Source: Ancylobacter polymorphus (GTDB taxonomy: Bacteria > Pseudomonadota > Alphaproteobacteria > Rhizobiales > Xanthobacteraceae). From it: a stretch of 64,000 bases of DNA. The stretch spans positions 1 to 64,000 of the forward strand of contig NZ_CP083241.1 of assembly GCF_022836935.1 (NCBI RefSeq), in the 5' to 3' direction. The notes below the pieces were generated by a model. That model searched no databases, had not been told where the DNA came from, and was given only the letters and a program-made list of their open reading frames with translations. The position numbers and the translations under genes are program-made. Shown piece after piece: positions 17,538 to 24,905 of this stretch; position 1 is the stretch's first letter; every line of letters starts with the position of its first letter.

Positions 17538-18476
17538 ATGACGCGCCGCGCGCCCGCCCCCCTCACGAACGACCCGCTGACGGAACGCGCGCTGTCCTGG
17601 CTGGTCCACCTGCATTCCGGGGACGAGACGGCGCAGGACTGGGATGACTATCACGACTGGAAGATGGCCCATCCCAGCCATGCCGAGGCCGCCGCGCGCG
17701 CCGAACATGTGTGGAGCCGTCTCGGGCCGGCCCTGAAGCCCCCGCGCCGACTGGCGCGACGGGCCGCGGGGACGCTCGCCGTCTGCCTCGTCCTCTCCGG
17801 CGGCGGCGCGCTCGCCGTCGGCGCGTTCCCCGGCTGGTTCGCCGACCAGGCCACGGGACTGGGCGAAATCCGCACCGTGGCGCTCGACGACGGCTCCTCG
17901 GTGGTGATGGATTCCGACACGCGGTTCGACATCGATTTCACCGCCCCGCAACGGCGCCTTCGCCTGTTCGACGGCCAGATCTTCGTCACCGTGGCCGCCG
18001 ATGCCGCCCGCCCCTTCATCGTGGAAGCCGGAGGGGGAGAGGTGCAGGCCCTCGGCACCGCCTTCAACATCCGCCACGACGGCACGAAGACGGCGGTGAG
18101 CGTGACCGAGCACGCCGTGCGCGTGTCGCTTACCAAGCCGGCGGCGACCGTCGACCTTGCACAGGGGCACGGCGTCGATTTCGACCCGGCGACCGGGCTG
18201 GGACGCCCGCATGCCGTCGATGTGGAGAATGTGACGGCGTGGCGCCGGGGCGAAATCCTGTTCGACGGGCGGCCGCTCGGCGCCGTTGTCGCCGAGATGG
18301 GACGCTACAGGCGGGGCGCGATCTTCTTCACCGACGACCGGCTGAAGCACCTCCCCGTCACCGGCATGTTCTCGACCCGCGATGCCGATGAATTTTTCAT
18401 GGCTCTCGAAAAGACGCTTCCGGTACGTGTCTTGCGACTTCCCTATCTAACCTTGATCCGTCCGAGAGATAACTGA
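17538..18476 (+). CDS. FecR-family anti-sigma / sigma regulator
   Basis: 312 residues. An N-terminal cytoplasmic segment (TERALSWLVHLHSGDETAQDW..HPSHAEAAARAEHVW, the usual FecR N-domain) is followed by one membrane segment near residues 76-97 and a periplasmic FecR beta domain from about 106. A C-terminal STN-like segment spans about 240-310. It would hold the adjacent sigma factor inactive or primed until the loaded TonB receptor contacts it across the periplasm. The order sigma - FecR - receptor is canonical. Confidence 0.92.
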   Translation: MTRRAPAPLTNDPLTERALSWLVHLHSGDETAQDWDDYHDWKMAHPSHAEAAARAEHVWSRLGPALKPPRRLARRAAGTLAVCLVLSGGGALAVGAFPGWFADQATGLGEIRTVALDDGSSVVMDSDTRFDIDFTAPQRRLRLFDGQIFVTVAADAARPFIVEAGGGEVQALGTAFNIRHDGTKTAVSVTEHAVRVSLTKPAATVDLAQGHGVDFDPATGLGRPHAVDVENVTAWRRGEILFDGRPLGAVVAEMGRYRRGAIFFTDDRLKHLPVTGMFSTRDADEFFMALEKTLPVRVLRLPYLTLIRPRDN

Positions 18477-18598
18477 GAGCCCGTTCGCGAATTAGAGCAA
18501 TTCCGATCTTTTGCTTCGTGCTGTCAGCTTCGGCACAAGCCGCGTCTTCCCCGTCGAGGCCCCCGCGAGGGGCAAGGTGCAAGGCGGGGAGAAACGGT

Positions 18599-21500
18599 AT
18601 GCGGCGGGGCGAAGCGGGAGTTCTCACGAAGGCGCGGCTTGCGCTTTTCCTCGGCTCGACGGCACTGGCGACAGCGGCCTACAGCCCGCCCGCGCTGGCG
18701 CAGCAGCAGGCCGCCTACAGCATACCCGCCGGCAGCCTCGGCGCGGCCCTGACCGCCTGGGCGCGGGCGTCGGGCATGAGGTTCCTGGCCTCGTCGGAGG
18801 TCCTGAGCGGGCGACACACATCGGGGGTTTCGGGCCATTACGCGCCGCGCCAGGCGCTGGATGCCCTGCTGCAGGGGACCGGCCTCACCTACAGCATCAG
18901 CGGTTCGACCGCGACCATCAGCAGTCCCGACCAGGGCGCCGCCGCTGATCCCGCCGCGGGCGATGTGATCGCGCTCGATGTCGTCACGGTCTCCACCGGG
19001 GGCAATCCCGTCGAACGCCCCTTCGAGACGCCGGCGCCCGTCGCCTATATCTCGCAGGAAACCATCGAGCGGTTTCGCGGTAGCAGCCCGGCCGACATCT
19101 TTCGCGGCACGCCGGGCGTCATGTCGGGCGAGGCGCGCAACGGGGCCGGCGCCGTCGACATGAACATCCGCGGCATGCAGGGTTTCGGCCGCGTCGCGAC
19201 CACGATCGACGGCGCCGAGAACGGGGTGACGGTCTATCAGGGCTATCAGGGCCTTTCGAACCGGACCTATGTCGACCCCGACCTTCTGGCGGGGATCGAG
19301 ATCACCAAGGGGTCCGACGTCTCCTCGCGCGGCATCGCCGGGACGGTGACCATGCGCACGCTGGACGCGGGCGACATCGTCAAGCCCGGCGAGACCTGGG
19401 GCGTGCGCGTCAAGGGCGAATTCGGCACCAACTCGGCCGAACCCGAGGCAGGCGCTAAGGGGGGATATCTCTGGCCGCGAAGCCCCGGCTCGGCTCCCGT
19501 CGCCGTGCCCTCCTCGGAAGGCATGGACCGGCCGGGCCTCTTCGACCCGCGCAGCGGTTCGGCGAGTTTCGCCGCCGGCGTGCGGGAAGAGAATTACGAC
19601 CTCTTCGCCGCCTATGCCTATCGCAACCAGGGGAATTACTTCGCCGGCACGCATGGTTCGGCGGCCAAGCCGGTCAATACCGGGCCGCGCGAACTGTGTT
19701 CCGGCTCCTGGTGCGAGACATGGCCCGATTATGTCGAGAATGCCGGCCTCACCAATTACCGGCCGGGCGAGGAAGTGCTGAACACGCAGCTGGAAACCGA
19801 AACCTGGATCGCCAAATCGACGGTGCGGTTCGGCGACGGCCACAGCCTGCAGGCGGGCTATACCGGCTATCGCGCCGAGGCCGGCGACCTGCTCGCCTCC
19901 CGCTTCACCGGCGAACGCGGCCAGCCCGTGCAGCAGCAGCAGACGGCGGGCACGTCGGTCGATACCGGCACGCTGCGCTATCGATGGGACCCGGAGGAAA
20001 ACGACCTCATCGACCTCCGATCCAACCTCTGGACCACGCGGCTCGAACTGCGCAACCCGCGCCGCGGCTCGACCATACCCACGCCGGAATCGCTGGGGCT
20101 GCCGGCCGGCTACCGCACCGGGTCGGACACGGTGATGTGGGGCGCGGACGCGACCAACACCTCCACCTTCGCGCTCGACCAGTATGGATCGCTCGACCTC
20201 GTTACCGGCGCCTCCTATCTCAGCGAGGACACCCGCCCGAGCGGCTATTCGCAGGCGCTGGAGGGCTGGCTCAACCTGCGCGACGCCGCACGGGAGGAAG
20301 CGGCGGTGTTCAGCAAGGTCGCCTACCAGCCGCTGGACTGGCTGACGCTCAATGCCGGCCTGCGCTATTCGCATTACTGGTCGGATGACCGCTCCACCAG
20401 CACCAACAGCGCCTATGTGAACCCCGAGCCGGAGCGCGACGAGGGTGGCTTCAGCCCGTCCGTCGGGGTGACGGTGGAGCCGGTCGACGGCGCGCAGTTC
20501 TACGTCAACTATTCGAACGCCCTGCGCTTCCCGAGCCTGTTCGAGGCGGGCTCCGCCTTCACCATCATTCCCAATCCCGAGCTGGAGCCGGAACGCTCCA
20601 GCAATTGGGAAGTCGGCGTCAATTATATCACAAACGGCCTGTTCGACGCCGGTGACGGAGCGATGCTGAAGTTCAGCTATTTCAACTGGGACGTGAAGAA
20701 TTACGTCGTCCGCGAGTTCCGTCCCTTCCAGGGCGATGGTTATGAGTGGTACGGCATGCAGGTCTATAACATCGACCGCGCCCGGTTCTCCGGCCTTGAA
20801 CTTTCCGCCCGCTATGAAAATGCGGGTTTCACCGCCGCCTTCGGCGCGAACTACTATCTCGATATCGAATTTTGCCGCACAGCTAATAATTGCGACAGCA
20901 AGACGCTTTATGGCGACTACGCCACCAATCAGATACCGCCGGAATACATGCTGAACCTCACTCTGTCGCAGAAGTTCCTGGACGATGCGCTCACGCTGGG
21001 TGGCCAGGTGTCCTATATCGGCCCGCGCGCCATCGGCCACGGCCAGGTGACGGCGCAGGGCGCCGCGCAGTTCATCAGCCAGATCAACTGGGACCCTTAT
21101 TTCCTCGTGGACGTGTATGCGGAATACAAGATCAACCCAAATCTGACGGCGAGCATCCGCATCGAAAATCTGACGGACGAATATTATGTCGATCCGCTCA
21201 GTCTGGTGAACCAGCCCGGCCCGGGGCGCACCTTCTATGCCGGCCTGACCGGCACCTTCGGCGGCGACCAGCCCATGCCTACGCTCATGCCGCCGCTGAG
21301 GAGCCAGGGGAACGGCGTCGATTGGACCGGGCTTTATGCCGGCGTCCACGCGGGCGGCACACTCGCCCATGTCGATGGCACCACGACGACGCTGAACGGC
21401 ACGCAGAACGCCATCGCCGCGACCGAATCCGCCAATCTCGGCCTCCGGGACAATTATCTCTGGGGCGTTCAGGGCGGCTTCAACTACCAGCTGGCGAACC

Positions 21501-22165
21501 GTTGGGTCTTCGGCATGGAAGCCGATTTCAGCAACACCTCGCTCACCGGCTCCCAGAAGGCCGTGGCGACGGAGGGCTCGCTTGCCGCCAATGGGGCGCT
21601 GCAGGCCGAGACGCATTACCAGATCGACCAGATGGCCACCCTGCGCGGCCGCATCGGCTATGCCTTCGAGGACGGGCTGTTCCTGTACGCGACCGGCGGC
21701 GCCGCCTTCGCCCGCGAGAAGATGACGCGCGACCAATATGCGGCGGACCAGGCCTGGGGTTCGGATTCCTTCGGCCCCACGACCAAGATGACGTCGATCG
21801 AAAGCGTGAGGGTCGATCGCACCGGGTGGACGCTGGGCGGCGGTGCCGAATTCGCGCTCACCGACCGCTGGTCGGTGAAGGCCGATTACAGCTTCACCCG
21901 GCTCGCGTCCCAGACCATCGCCTTCCCGAACGCGCGCGCCGGCGTTGGGCAGAACTATACGACCCAGACGCAGACCGGCACGATGATCGTGCCGCCGAGC
22001 CCGCGCCTGTGCGAGCGACGCGGCGGCGCGTACTGCCTGCCGAGTGAAGTCCCCGTCTACACCACGACGAACCACGCCGGCAGTTCCACCATTACCAATG
22101 GACGCGGTGCCACGGACGAGATCGACCTGCACACGCTCAAGATCGGCCTGAACTACAAGTTCTGA
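18599..22165 (+). CDS. TonB-dependent receptor (haem/iron type) with extra C-terminal OMP barrel domain
   Basis: 1188 residues from an ATG at 18599 preceded by GGGGAGAAA. A signal peptide (ends near PALAQQQ) leads to an STN signalling domain (about 39-103), a plug (about 140-255) and a 22-strand-type barrel with the HmuR/HasR-like FRFP..NPEL region (ALRFPSLFEA, IPNPELEPERSS). The barrel finishes at about residue 888 (RTFYAGLTGTF), where family members normally stop. A further 280 residues then form a small-porin/Opa-like barrel (WTGLYAGVHAGG at about 906, last residues LKIGLNYKF). That fusion is unusual. The STN domain fits signalling to the neighbouring FecR/FecI pair. Haem as ligand is an inference from motif similarity. 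Confidence 0.9.
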   Translation: MRRGEAGVLTKARLALFLGSTALATAAYSPPALAQQQAAYSIPAGSLGAALTAWARASGMRFLASSEVLSGRHTSGVSGHYAPRQALDALLQGTGLTYSISGSTATISSPDQGAAADPAAGDVIALDVVTVSTGGNPVERPFETPAPVAYISQETIERFRGSSPADIFRGTPGVMSGEARNGAGAVDMNIRGMQGFGRVATTIDGAENGVTVYQGYQGLSNRTYVDPDLLAGIEITKGSDVSSRGIAGTVTMRTLDAGDIVKPGETWGVRVKGEFGTNSAEPEAGAKGGYLWPRSPGSAPVAVPSSEGMDRPGLFDPRSGSASFAAGVREENYDLFAAYAYRNQGNYFAGTHGSAAKPVNTGPRELCSGSWCETWPDYVENAGLTNYRPGEEVLNTQLETETWIAKSTVRFGDGHSLQAGYTGYRAEAGDLLASRFTGERGQPVQQQQTAGTSVDTGTLRYRWDPEENDLIDLRSNLWTTRLELRNPRRGSTIPTPESLGLPAGYRTGSDTVMWGADATNTSTFALDQYGSLDLVTGASYLSEDTRPSGYSQALEGWLNLRDAAREEAAVFSKVAYQPLDWLTLNAGLRYSHYWSDDRSTSTNSAYVNPEPERDEGGFSPSVGVTVEPVDGAQFYVNYSNALRFPSLFEAGSAFTIIPNPELEPERSSNWEVGVNYITNGLFDAGDGAMLKFSYFNWDVKNYVVREFRPFQGDGYEWYGMQVYNIDRARFSGLELSARYENAGFTAAFGANYYLDIEFCRTANNCDSKTLYGDYATNQIPPEYMLNLTLSQKFLDDALTLGGQVSYIGPRAIGHGQVTAQGAAQFISQINWDPYFLVDVYAEYKINPNLTASIRIENLTDEYYVDPLSLVNQPGPGRTFYAGLTGTFGGDQPMPTLMPPLRSQGNGVDWTGLYAGVHAGGTLAHVDGTTTTLNGTQNAIAATESANLGLRDNYLWGVQGGFNYQLANRWVFGMEADFSNTSLTGSQKAVATEGSLAANGALQAETHYQIDQMATLRGRIGYAFEDGLFLYATGGAAFAREKMTRDQYAADQAWGSDSFGPTTKMTSIESVRVDRTGWTLGGGAEFALTDRWSVKADYSFTRLASQTIAFPNARAGVGQNYTTQTQTGTMIVPPSPRLCERRGGAYCLPSEVPVYTTTNHAGSSTITNGRGATDEIDLHTLKIGLNYKF

Positions 22166-22350
22166 CGGCAACAAGGCGCGCGATCCGGCGGGAACGGCGG
22201 GTCGCGGGGGCGACATCCTCATCACCTGCGTGCCGCAACGGGTTGCGGCGCCGGGCGCGATGCGGCCTCGCAGGCAGAGGCCTTCCGCTCTGCCTTTCGG
22301 CGATCCATTTGCGCTATGAATCAACCGGCTTCATCGATTCATAAAACGCG

Positions 22351-22387
22351 TTGGACGCGTAGTGCGGCTGGCGTGACATTCGTCCCA
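22351..22387 (+). promoter_or_regulatory. Possible -35/-10 promoter of a leaderless WGR gene
   Basis: TTGGAC (22351-22356) and TGACAT (22374-22379) are 17 bp apart, and the ATG follows 7 bp later at 22387. The same TTGGACGC octamer stands exactly 36 bp before the start of the second WGR gene (40657), and both genes share GTCCCATGA at the start. A leaderless mRNA is the inference. Confidence 0.45.
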
Positions 22388-22644
22388 TGAGCACCTTTTG
22401 CGGGACCACCCTCTATCTGCGCCGCATCGACCCTTCCCGGAACATGGCGCGCTTCTATGTTGCCTCGGTCGAGCCATCGCTGTTTCCCGGCGCCGCCTTG
22501 CGCCGCGTCTGGGGACGCATCGGCACGCAAGGCCGCTCACGCATCGACCTGTTCGAGGATCGATCGGCTGCCGAACAGGCCCTGATCGCGCTAAAGCGTC
22601 AGAAGCTGAAACGCGGCTATGTAGACATGGGCGAGGCGCCCTGA
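22387..22644 (+). CDS. Small WGR-domain protein
   Basis: 85 residues that consist almost entirely of one WGR domain: ARFYVASVEPSLF..RRVWGRIGTQGR.., with the diagnostic W-G-R at about residues 41-44 and the closing KLKRGY. WGR domains occur in PARPs, in some ligases and as short stand-alone bacterial proteins, and are thought to bind nucleic acid; the role of this short form is unknown. A paralogue of 102 residues lies at 40.7 kb with the same upstream arrangement. The gene stands alone before the amiC leader. Confidence 0.8.
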   Translation: MSTFCGTTLYLRRIDPSRNMARFYVASVEPSLFPGAALRRVWGRIGTQGRSRIDLFEDRSAAEQALIALKRQKLKRGYVDMGEAP

Positions 22645-22732
22645 TCCGGCAGCACACGCCGTTTCTTCGCCCTCGGGCGTCCTGTTTGGGCTCGGGCAAG
22701 CAGCAATCGCGATCCGGCCTGTAGCGTTGATC

Positions 22733-22747
22733 TGGGGCCGGGGCTGC
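22733..22747 (+). promoter_or_regulatory. Weak candidate sigma-54 promoter before the amiC leader
   Basis: TGGGGCCGGGGCTGC keeps the invariant GG-N10-GC spacing of -24/-12 promoters but matches only about 7 of 11 consensus positions. Transcription from it would start near 22758, just before the antiterminator hairpins. Nitrogen-regulated (NtrC) expression would suit the genes downstream. A GC-rich chance match is quite possible. Confidence 0.3.
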
Positions 22748-22768
22748 GTTAGGCTGTTTGACAGTGAA

Positions 22769-22812
22769 CCAAGGCCAGTGTTGCCCTTGGTGTTTGGGGC
22801 CACGAAGCTCCC
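22769..22812 (+). ncRNA. ANTAR-target antiterminator leader RNA (amiC leader)
   Basis: Hairpin 1 is CCAAGG..CCTTGG (22769-22790) with a C-C mismatch and the hexaloop AGTGTT (22777-22782) closed by C-G. After a 5-nt spacer, hairpin 2 is GGGGC-CACGAA-GC(T)CCC (22796-22812). The 3' side of hairpin 2 overlaps the 5' arm of the terminator by 8 nt, so the two are mutually exclusive. A1 and G4 in hairpin 1 match the known ANTAR recognition loop. AmiR encoded downstream is the expected ligand. Confidence 0.8.
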
Positions 22813-22845
22813 GTCCGCATGACAGCGGCGGGGGCTTTTTGTTTG
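22805..22845 (+). terminator. Intrinsic terminator in the amiC leader
   Basis: AAGCTCCCGTCCGC (22805-22818) pairs with GCGGCGGGGGCTT (22825-22837) with one bulged T, loop ATGACA, followed by TTTTTGTTT. It lies only about 12 nt before the amiC ATG and so must be overridden for expression. Confidence 0.88.
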
Positions 22846-22856
22846 GACGTGTCTTG

Positions 22857-24029
22857 ATGGCGGATGAAGACCTTGCCTGGGGCGACGGGCCTTTGCCGGT
22901 CGGTGTGCTGTTCTCTCAGACAGGCGTGACGGCTGCGGTTGAACGTACCCAATTGCTCGCAACGCGCCTCGCCATCCGCGAGATAAATGCGGCAGGCGGG
23001 GTGGCCGGACGCGAGCTCGTCGAGGTGGGCCGCGACTGCCAGGCGAACCCCAAGGTCTTCCGACAGGAAGCGACCCGCCTGCTGGACGAGGAAGGCGTGC
23101 GCATCGTCTTCGGCTGCCATATGTCCAGCACACGCAAGGCGGTGTTGCCGGTGATCGAGGCGCGCAACGCGCTGCTTCTCTACCCGACCGTCTATGAGGG
23201 GTTCGAATACTCGGCGAACTGCATCTACACGGGCGCGGTGCCCAATCAGAGCAGCCAGCCTCTGGTGCGTTTTCTTCTGGAGACTTATGGAAACCGCCTG
23301 CTTCTGATCGGGTCCAACTACATCTTCCCCTATGAATCCAACCGCATCTTCTCCGACCTCGTGATCGAGGCGCGCGGCAAGGTTCTCGATGAGATTTACA
23401 TCCCGCTGAGCTGCACCGCGGCGGAACTGGAGCGCCCCATCGAGCGCATCAGGAAGCTGCAGCCGGATGTCATCTTCTCCACCATCGTCGGCGCTGGCAC
23501 GGCCATGTTCTACGAGGCCTATCGGCGTGCCGGCTTCGACCCCGCCCGCATGCCCATCGCCAGCCTGACGACGAGCGAGGCCGAGGTGGCGGAAATGTCG
23601 AGCGAGGCGGCCGAGGGTCACATCACCGTCGCCCCCTATTTCGAGACCATCGACAGCGACAATAACCGCCGGTTTCTCGCCGCCTATCGACGGCAGTTCG
23701 GCCCGGGCACGCCTGTGACCGCACCGGCCGAAGCCGCCTATTATCAGGTTCACCTCGCCGCCGCCGCCATTGCCGAAGCGCGCAGCGTCGACCGCGCCGC
23801 GGTGGTCGCCGCTCTCGGGCGGGTGCAGTTCGACGCGCCGCAGGGACGTGTCGCCATCGACACGTCCAACAACCACACCTTCCTCTGGCCGCGCGTGGCG
23901 CAGATCGATGCGGCCAAGCGCTTCAACATCATTTCGGACCCGCACCGGGCGATAAAGCCGGACCCCTACTTCCTGTCGTCCTCGCAGGACGATTGGGCGC
24001 TCGCCTCCGCAACCGCACGGATCGGCTGA
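22857..24029 (+). CDS. amiC: AmiC-like amide sensor, negative regulator of AmiR
   Basis: 390 residues with the same fold and blocks as Pseudomonas AmiC (GVLFSQTGVTAAVERTQ, FGCHMSSTRKAVLPVIE, YPTVYEGFEYS, IASLTTSEAEVAEM, EGHITVAPYF). It starts MADEDLAWGDG without any signal peptide, so it is a cytoplasmic sensor and not the transporter's binding protein. In the known system AmiC sequesters AmiR and releases it when short amides bind. The ATG at 22857 follows the leader terminator; earlier in-frame starts would translate through the leader and are unlikely. amiR begins 4 bp after the stop, so the two are translationally linked. Confidence 0.93.
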   Translation: MADEDLAWGDGPLPVGVLFSQTGVTAAVERTQLLATRLAIREINAAGGVAGRELVEVGRDCQANPKVFRQEATRLLDEEGVRIVFGCHMSSTRKAVLPVIEARNALLLYPTVYEGFEYSANCIYTGAVPNQSSQPLVRFLLETYGNRLLLIGSNYIFPYESNRIFSDLVIEARGKVLDEIYIPLSCTAAELERPIERIRKLQPDVIFSTIVGAGTAMFYEAYRRAGFDPARMPIASLTTSEAEVAEMSSEAAEGHITVAPYFETIDSDNNRRFLAAYRRQFGPGTPVTAPAEAAYYQVHLAAAAIAEARSVDRAAVVAALGRVQFDAPQGRVAIDTSNNHTFLWPRVAQIDAAKRFNIISDPHRAIKPDPYFLSSSQDDWALASATARIG

Positions 24030-24033
24030 CCCC

Positions 24034-24642
24034 ATGCCCATGCCGCCCCTCAAGAGCCTGAAGGGCCTGCCGGTTCTGGTGGTGCATCCGGCCGATGGCG
24101 ACGGGCGTACGCTCATCGATCATCTGCGGCGCATCGGGTGCCACGCGGAGGCCACCTGGCCGATTCCGCGCGAGATCCCGGCCAATATCGGCGTCGTCTT
24201 CCTCTCGGTGGATCATGAGCACCGCACCGAGATTTCCCGGCTGGCGAAAAGCATCGACGGCATTCCGCCGGCGATCATCGCCATTGTCGACTACGAGATT
24301 CCCTCCACGCTCGAACTGCTGTTCGATCTTGGCGCGCTCGCCGCCATGGACCGGCCGATAAGGCCGTTCGGCGTGCTGACCAACCTGCTGCTCGCGCGCG
24401 GTCTCTGGCAGGAAAGGCTGGATCAGCAAAAGCGCATCCACAAGCTGGAGCGCCGCGTGTCCAGCATGCAGAAGATCCAGAAAGCCAAGGCCATCCTCAT
24501 GTCGATCCACCAGATCGGCGAGGATGCGGCCTATGAGACGATCCGCCAGCAGGCCATGTCCAAGCGTGTGTCGATGGACGACATCGCCGCCTCCATCATC
24601 ACGGCAAACGAGCTCTTGCAATTCCCGCCGAAGGGTGTTTAG
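24034..24642 (+). CDS. amiR: AmiR/NasT-type ANTAR antitermination protein
   Basis: 202 residues. The N-terminal pseudo-receiver (about 10-125) lacks the phospho-acceptor Asp context (VVFLSVDHEHR at that strand), as in AmiR. A coiled-coil (QERLDQQKRIHKLERRVSSMQ) leads into the ANTAR domain (about 145-195: KAKAILMSIHQIGEDAAYETIRQQAM..SMDDIAASII). ANTAR domains bind paired hairpins in nascent mRNA and prevent terminator folding. Three matching leaders lie in this window (22.77, 24.69 and 39.2 kb). AmiC encoded directly upstream should hold it inactive without inducer. Confidence 0.94.
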   Translation: MPMPPLKSLKGLPVLVVHPADGDGRTLIDHLRRIGCHAEATWPIPREIPANIGVVFLSVDHEHRTEISRLAKSIDGIPPAIIAIVDYEIPSTLELLFDLGALAAMDRPIRPFGVLTNLLLARGLWQERLDQQKRIHKLERRVSSMQKIQKAKAILMSIHQIGEDAAYETIRQQAMSKRVSMDDIAASIITANELLQFPPKGV

Positions 24643-24688
24643 CTCATTTCGTGTTCAGTTATGAACTTGCCGATTTTATCGGCATCGC

Positions 24689-24728
24689 GGGTCTGACAGT
24701 GCTGTCCGCCCGCTCTGGCTAGGTAGCC
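24689..24728 (+). ncRNA. ANTAR-target antiterminator leader RNA (urtA leader)
   Basis: Hairpin 1 GGTCTGAC/GTCCGCC (about 24690-24710) has two T-C mismatches and the hexaloop AGTGCT (24698-24703) closed by C-G. A 5-nt spacer precedes hairpin 2, GGC-TAGGTA-GCC (24717-24728), whose 3' side overlaps the terminator's 5' arm by 4 nt. Layout and loop match the amiC leader. Two extra hairpins lie just upstream (GTTC-AGTTAT-GAAC, and TGCCGAT-TTT-ATCGGCA). Confidence 0.78.
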
Positions 24729-24770
24729 CGGATCGCCTCGCAGGAGGCGTTTCGGGCTTTTTTGTTTTTT
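24725..24770 (+). terminator. Intrinsic terminator between amiR and urtA
   Basis: AGCCCG (24725-24730), CGCCTC (24734-24739), loop GCAG, GAGGCG (24744-24749), CGGGCT (24753-24758), then TTTTTT-G-TTTTTT. It separates the regulator genes from the transporter, amidase and urease genes and would stop read-through unless AmiR acts. Confidence 0.9.
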
Positions 24771-24905
24771 GCTCCCGACAGGGCCGTCGGCGGCTTCAGT
24801 GCTCCGGTCGCACCCCGGCCTTCCGGCCGGGCACGGCCCGGTTTCGGCCGCGCGCTCGTCGAGCGCCTCCCCCCAAAAACAACCTTCCTCTCAGGGACTG
24901 TCTTC

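Noticed and set aside
18524..22324. A 1266-codon minus-strand frame opposite the TonB receptor gene
   Set aside because: High-GC antisense shadow; the composition (Arg/Ala/His-rich) is unlike a protein, whereas the plus strand has clear STN, plug and barrel.
22690..22857. A metabolite riboswitch before amiC
   Set aside because: The two small hairpins, loop residues and adjacent ANTAR gene explain the leader better; no complex aptamer fold is evident.
22857..24029. Calling the AmiC-like protein a second transporter binding protein
   Set aside because: It has no signal peptide, its sequence follows AmiC blocks, and it is coupled to the ANTAR gene.
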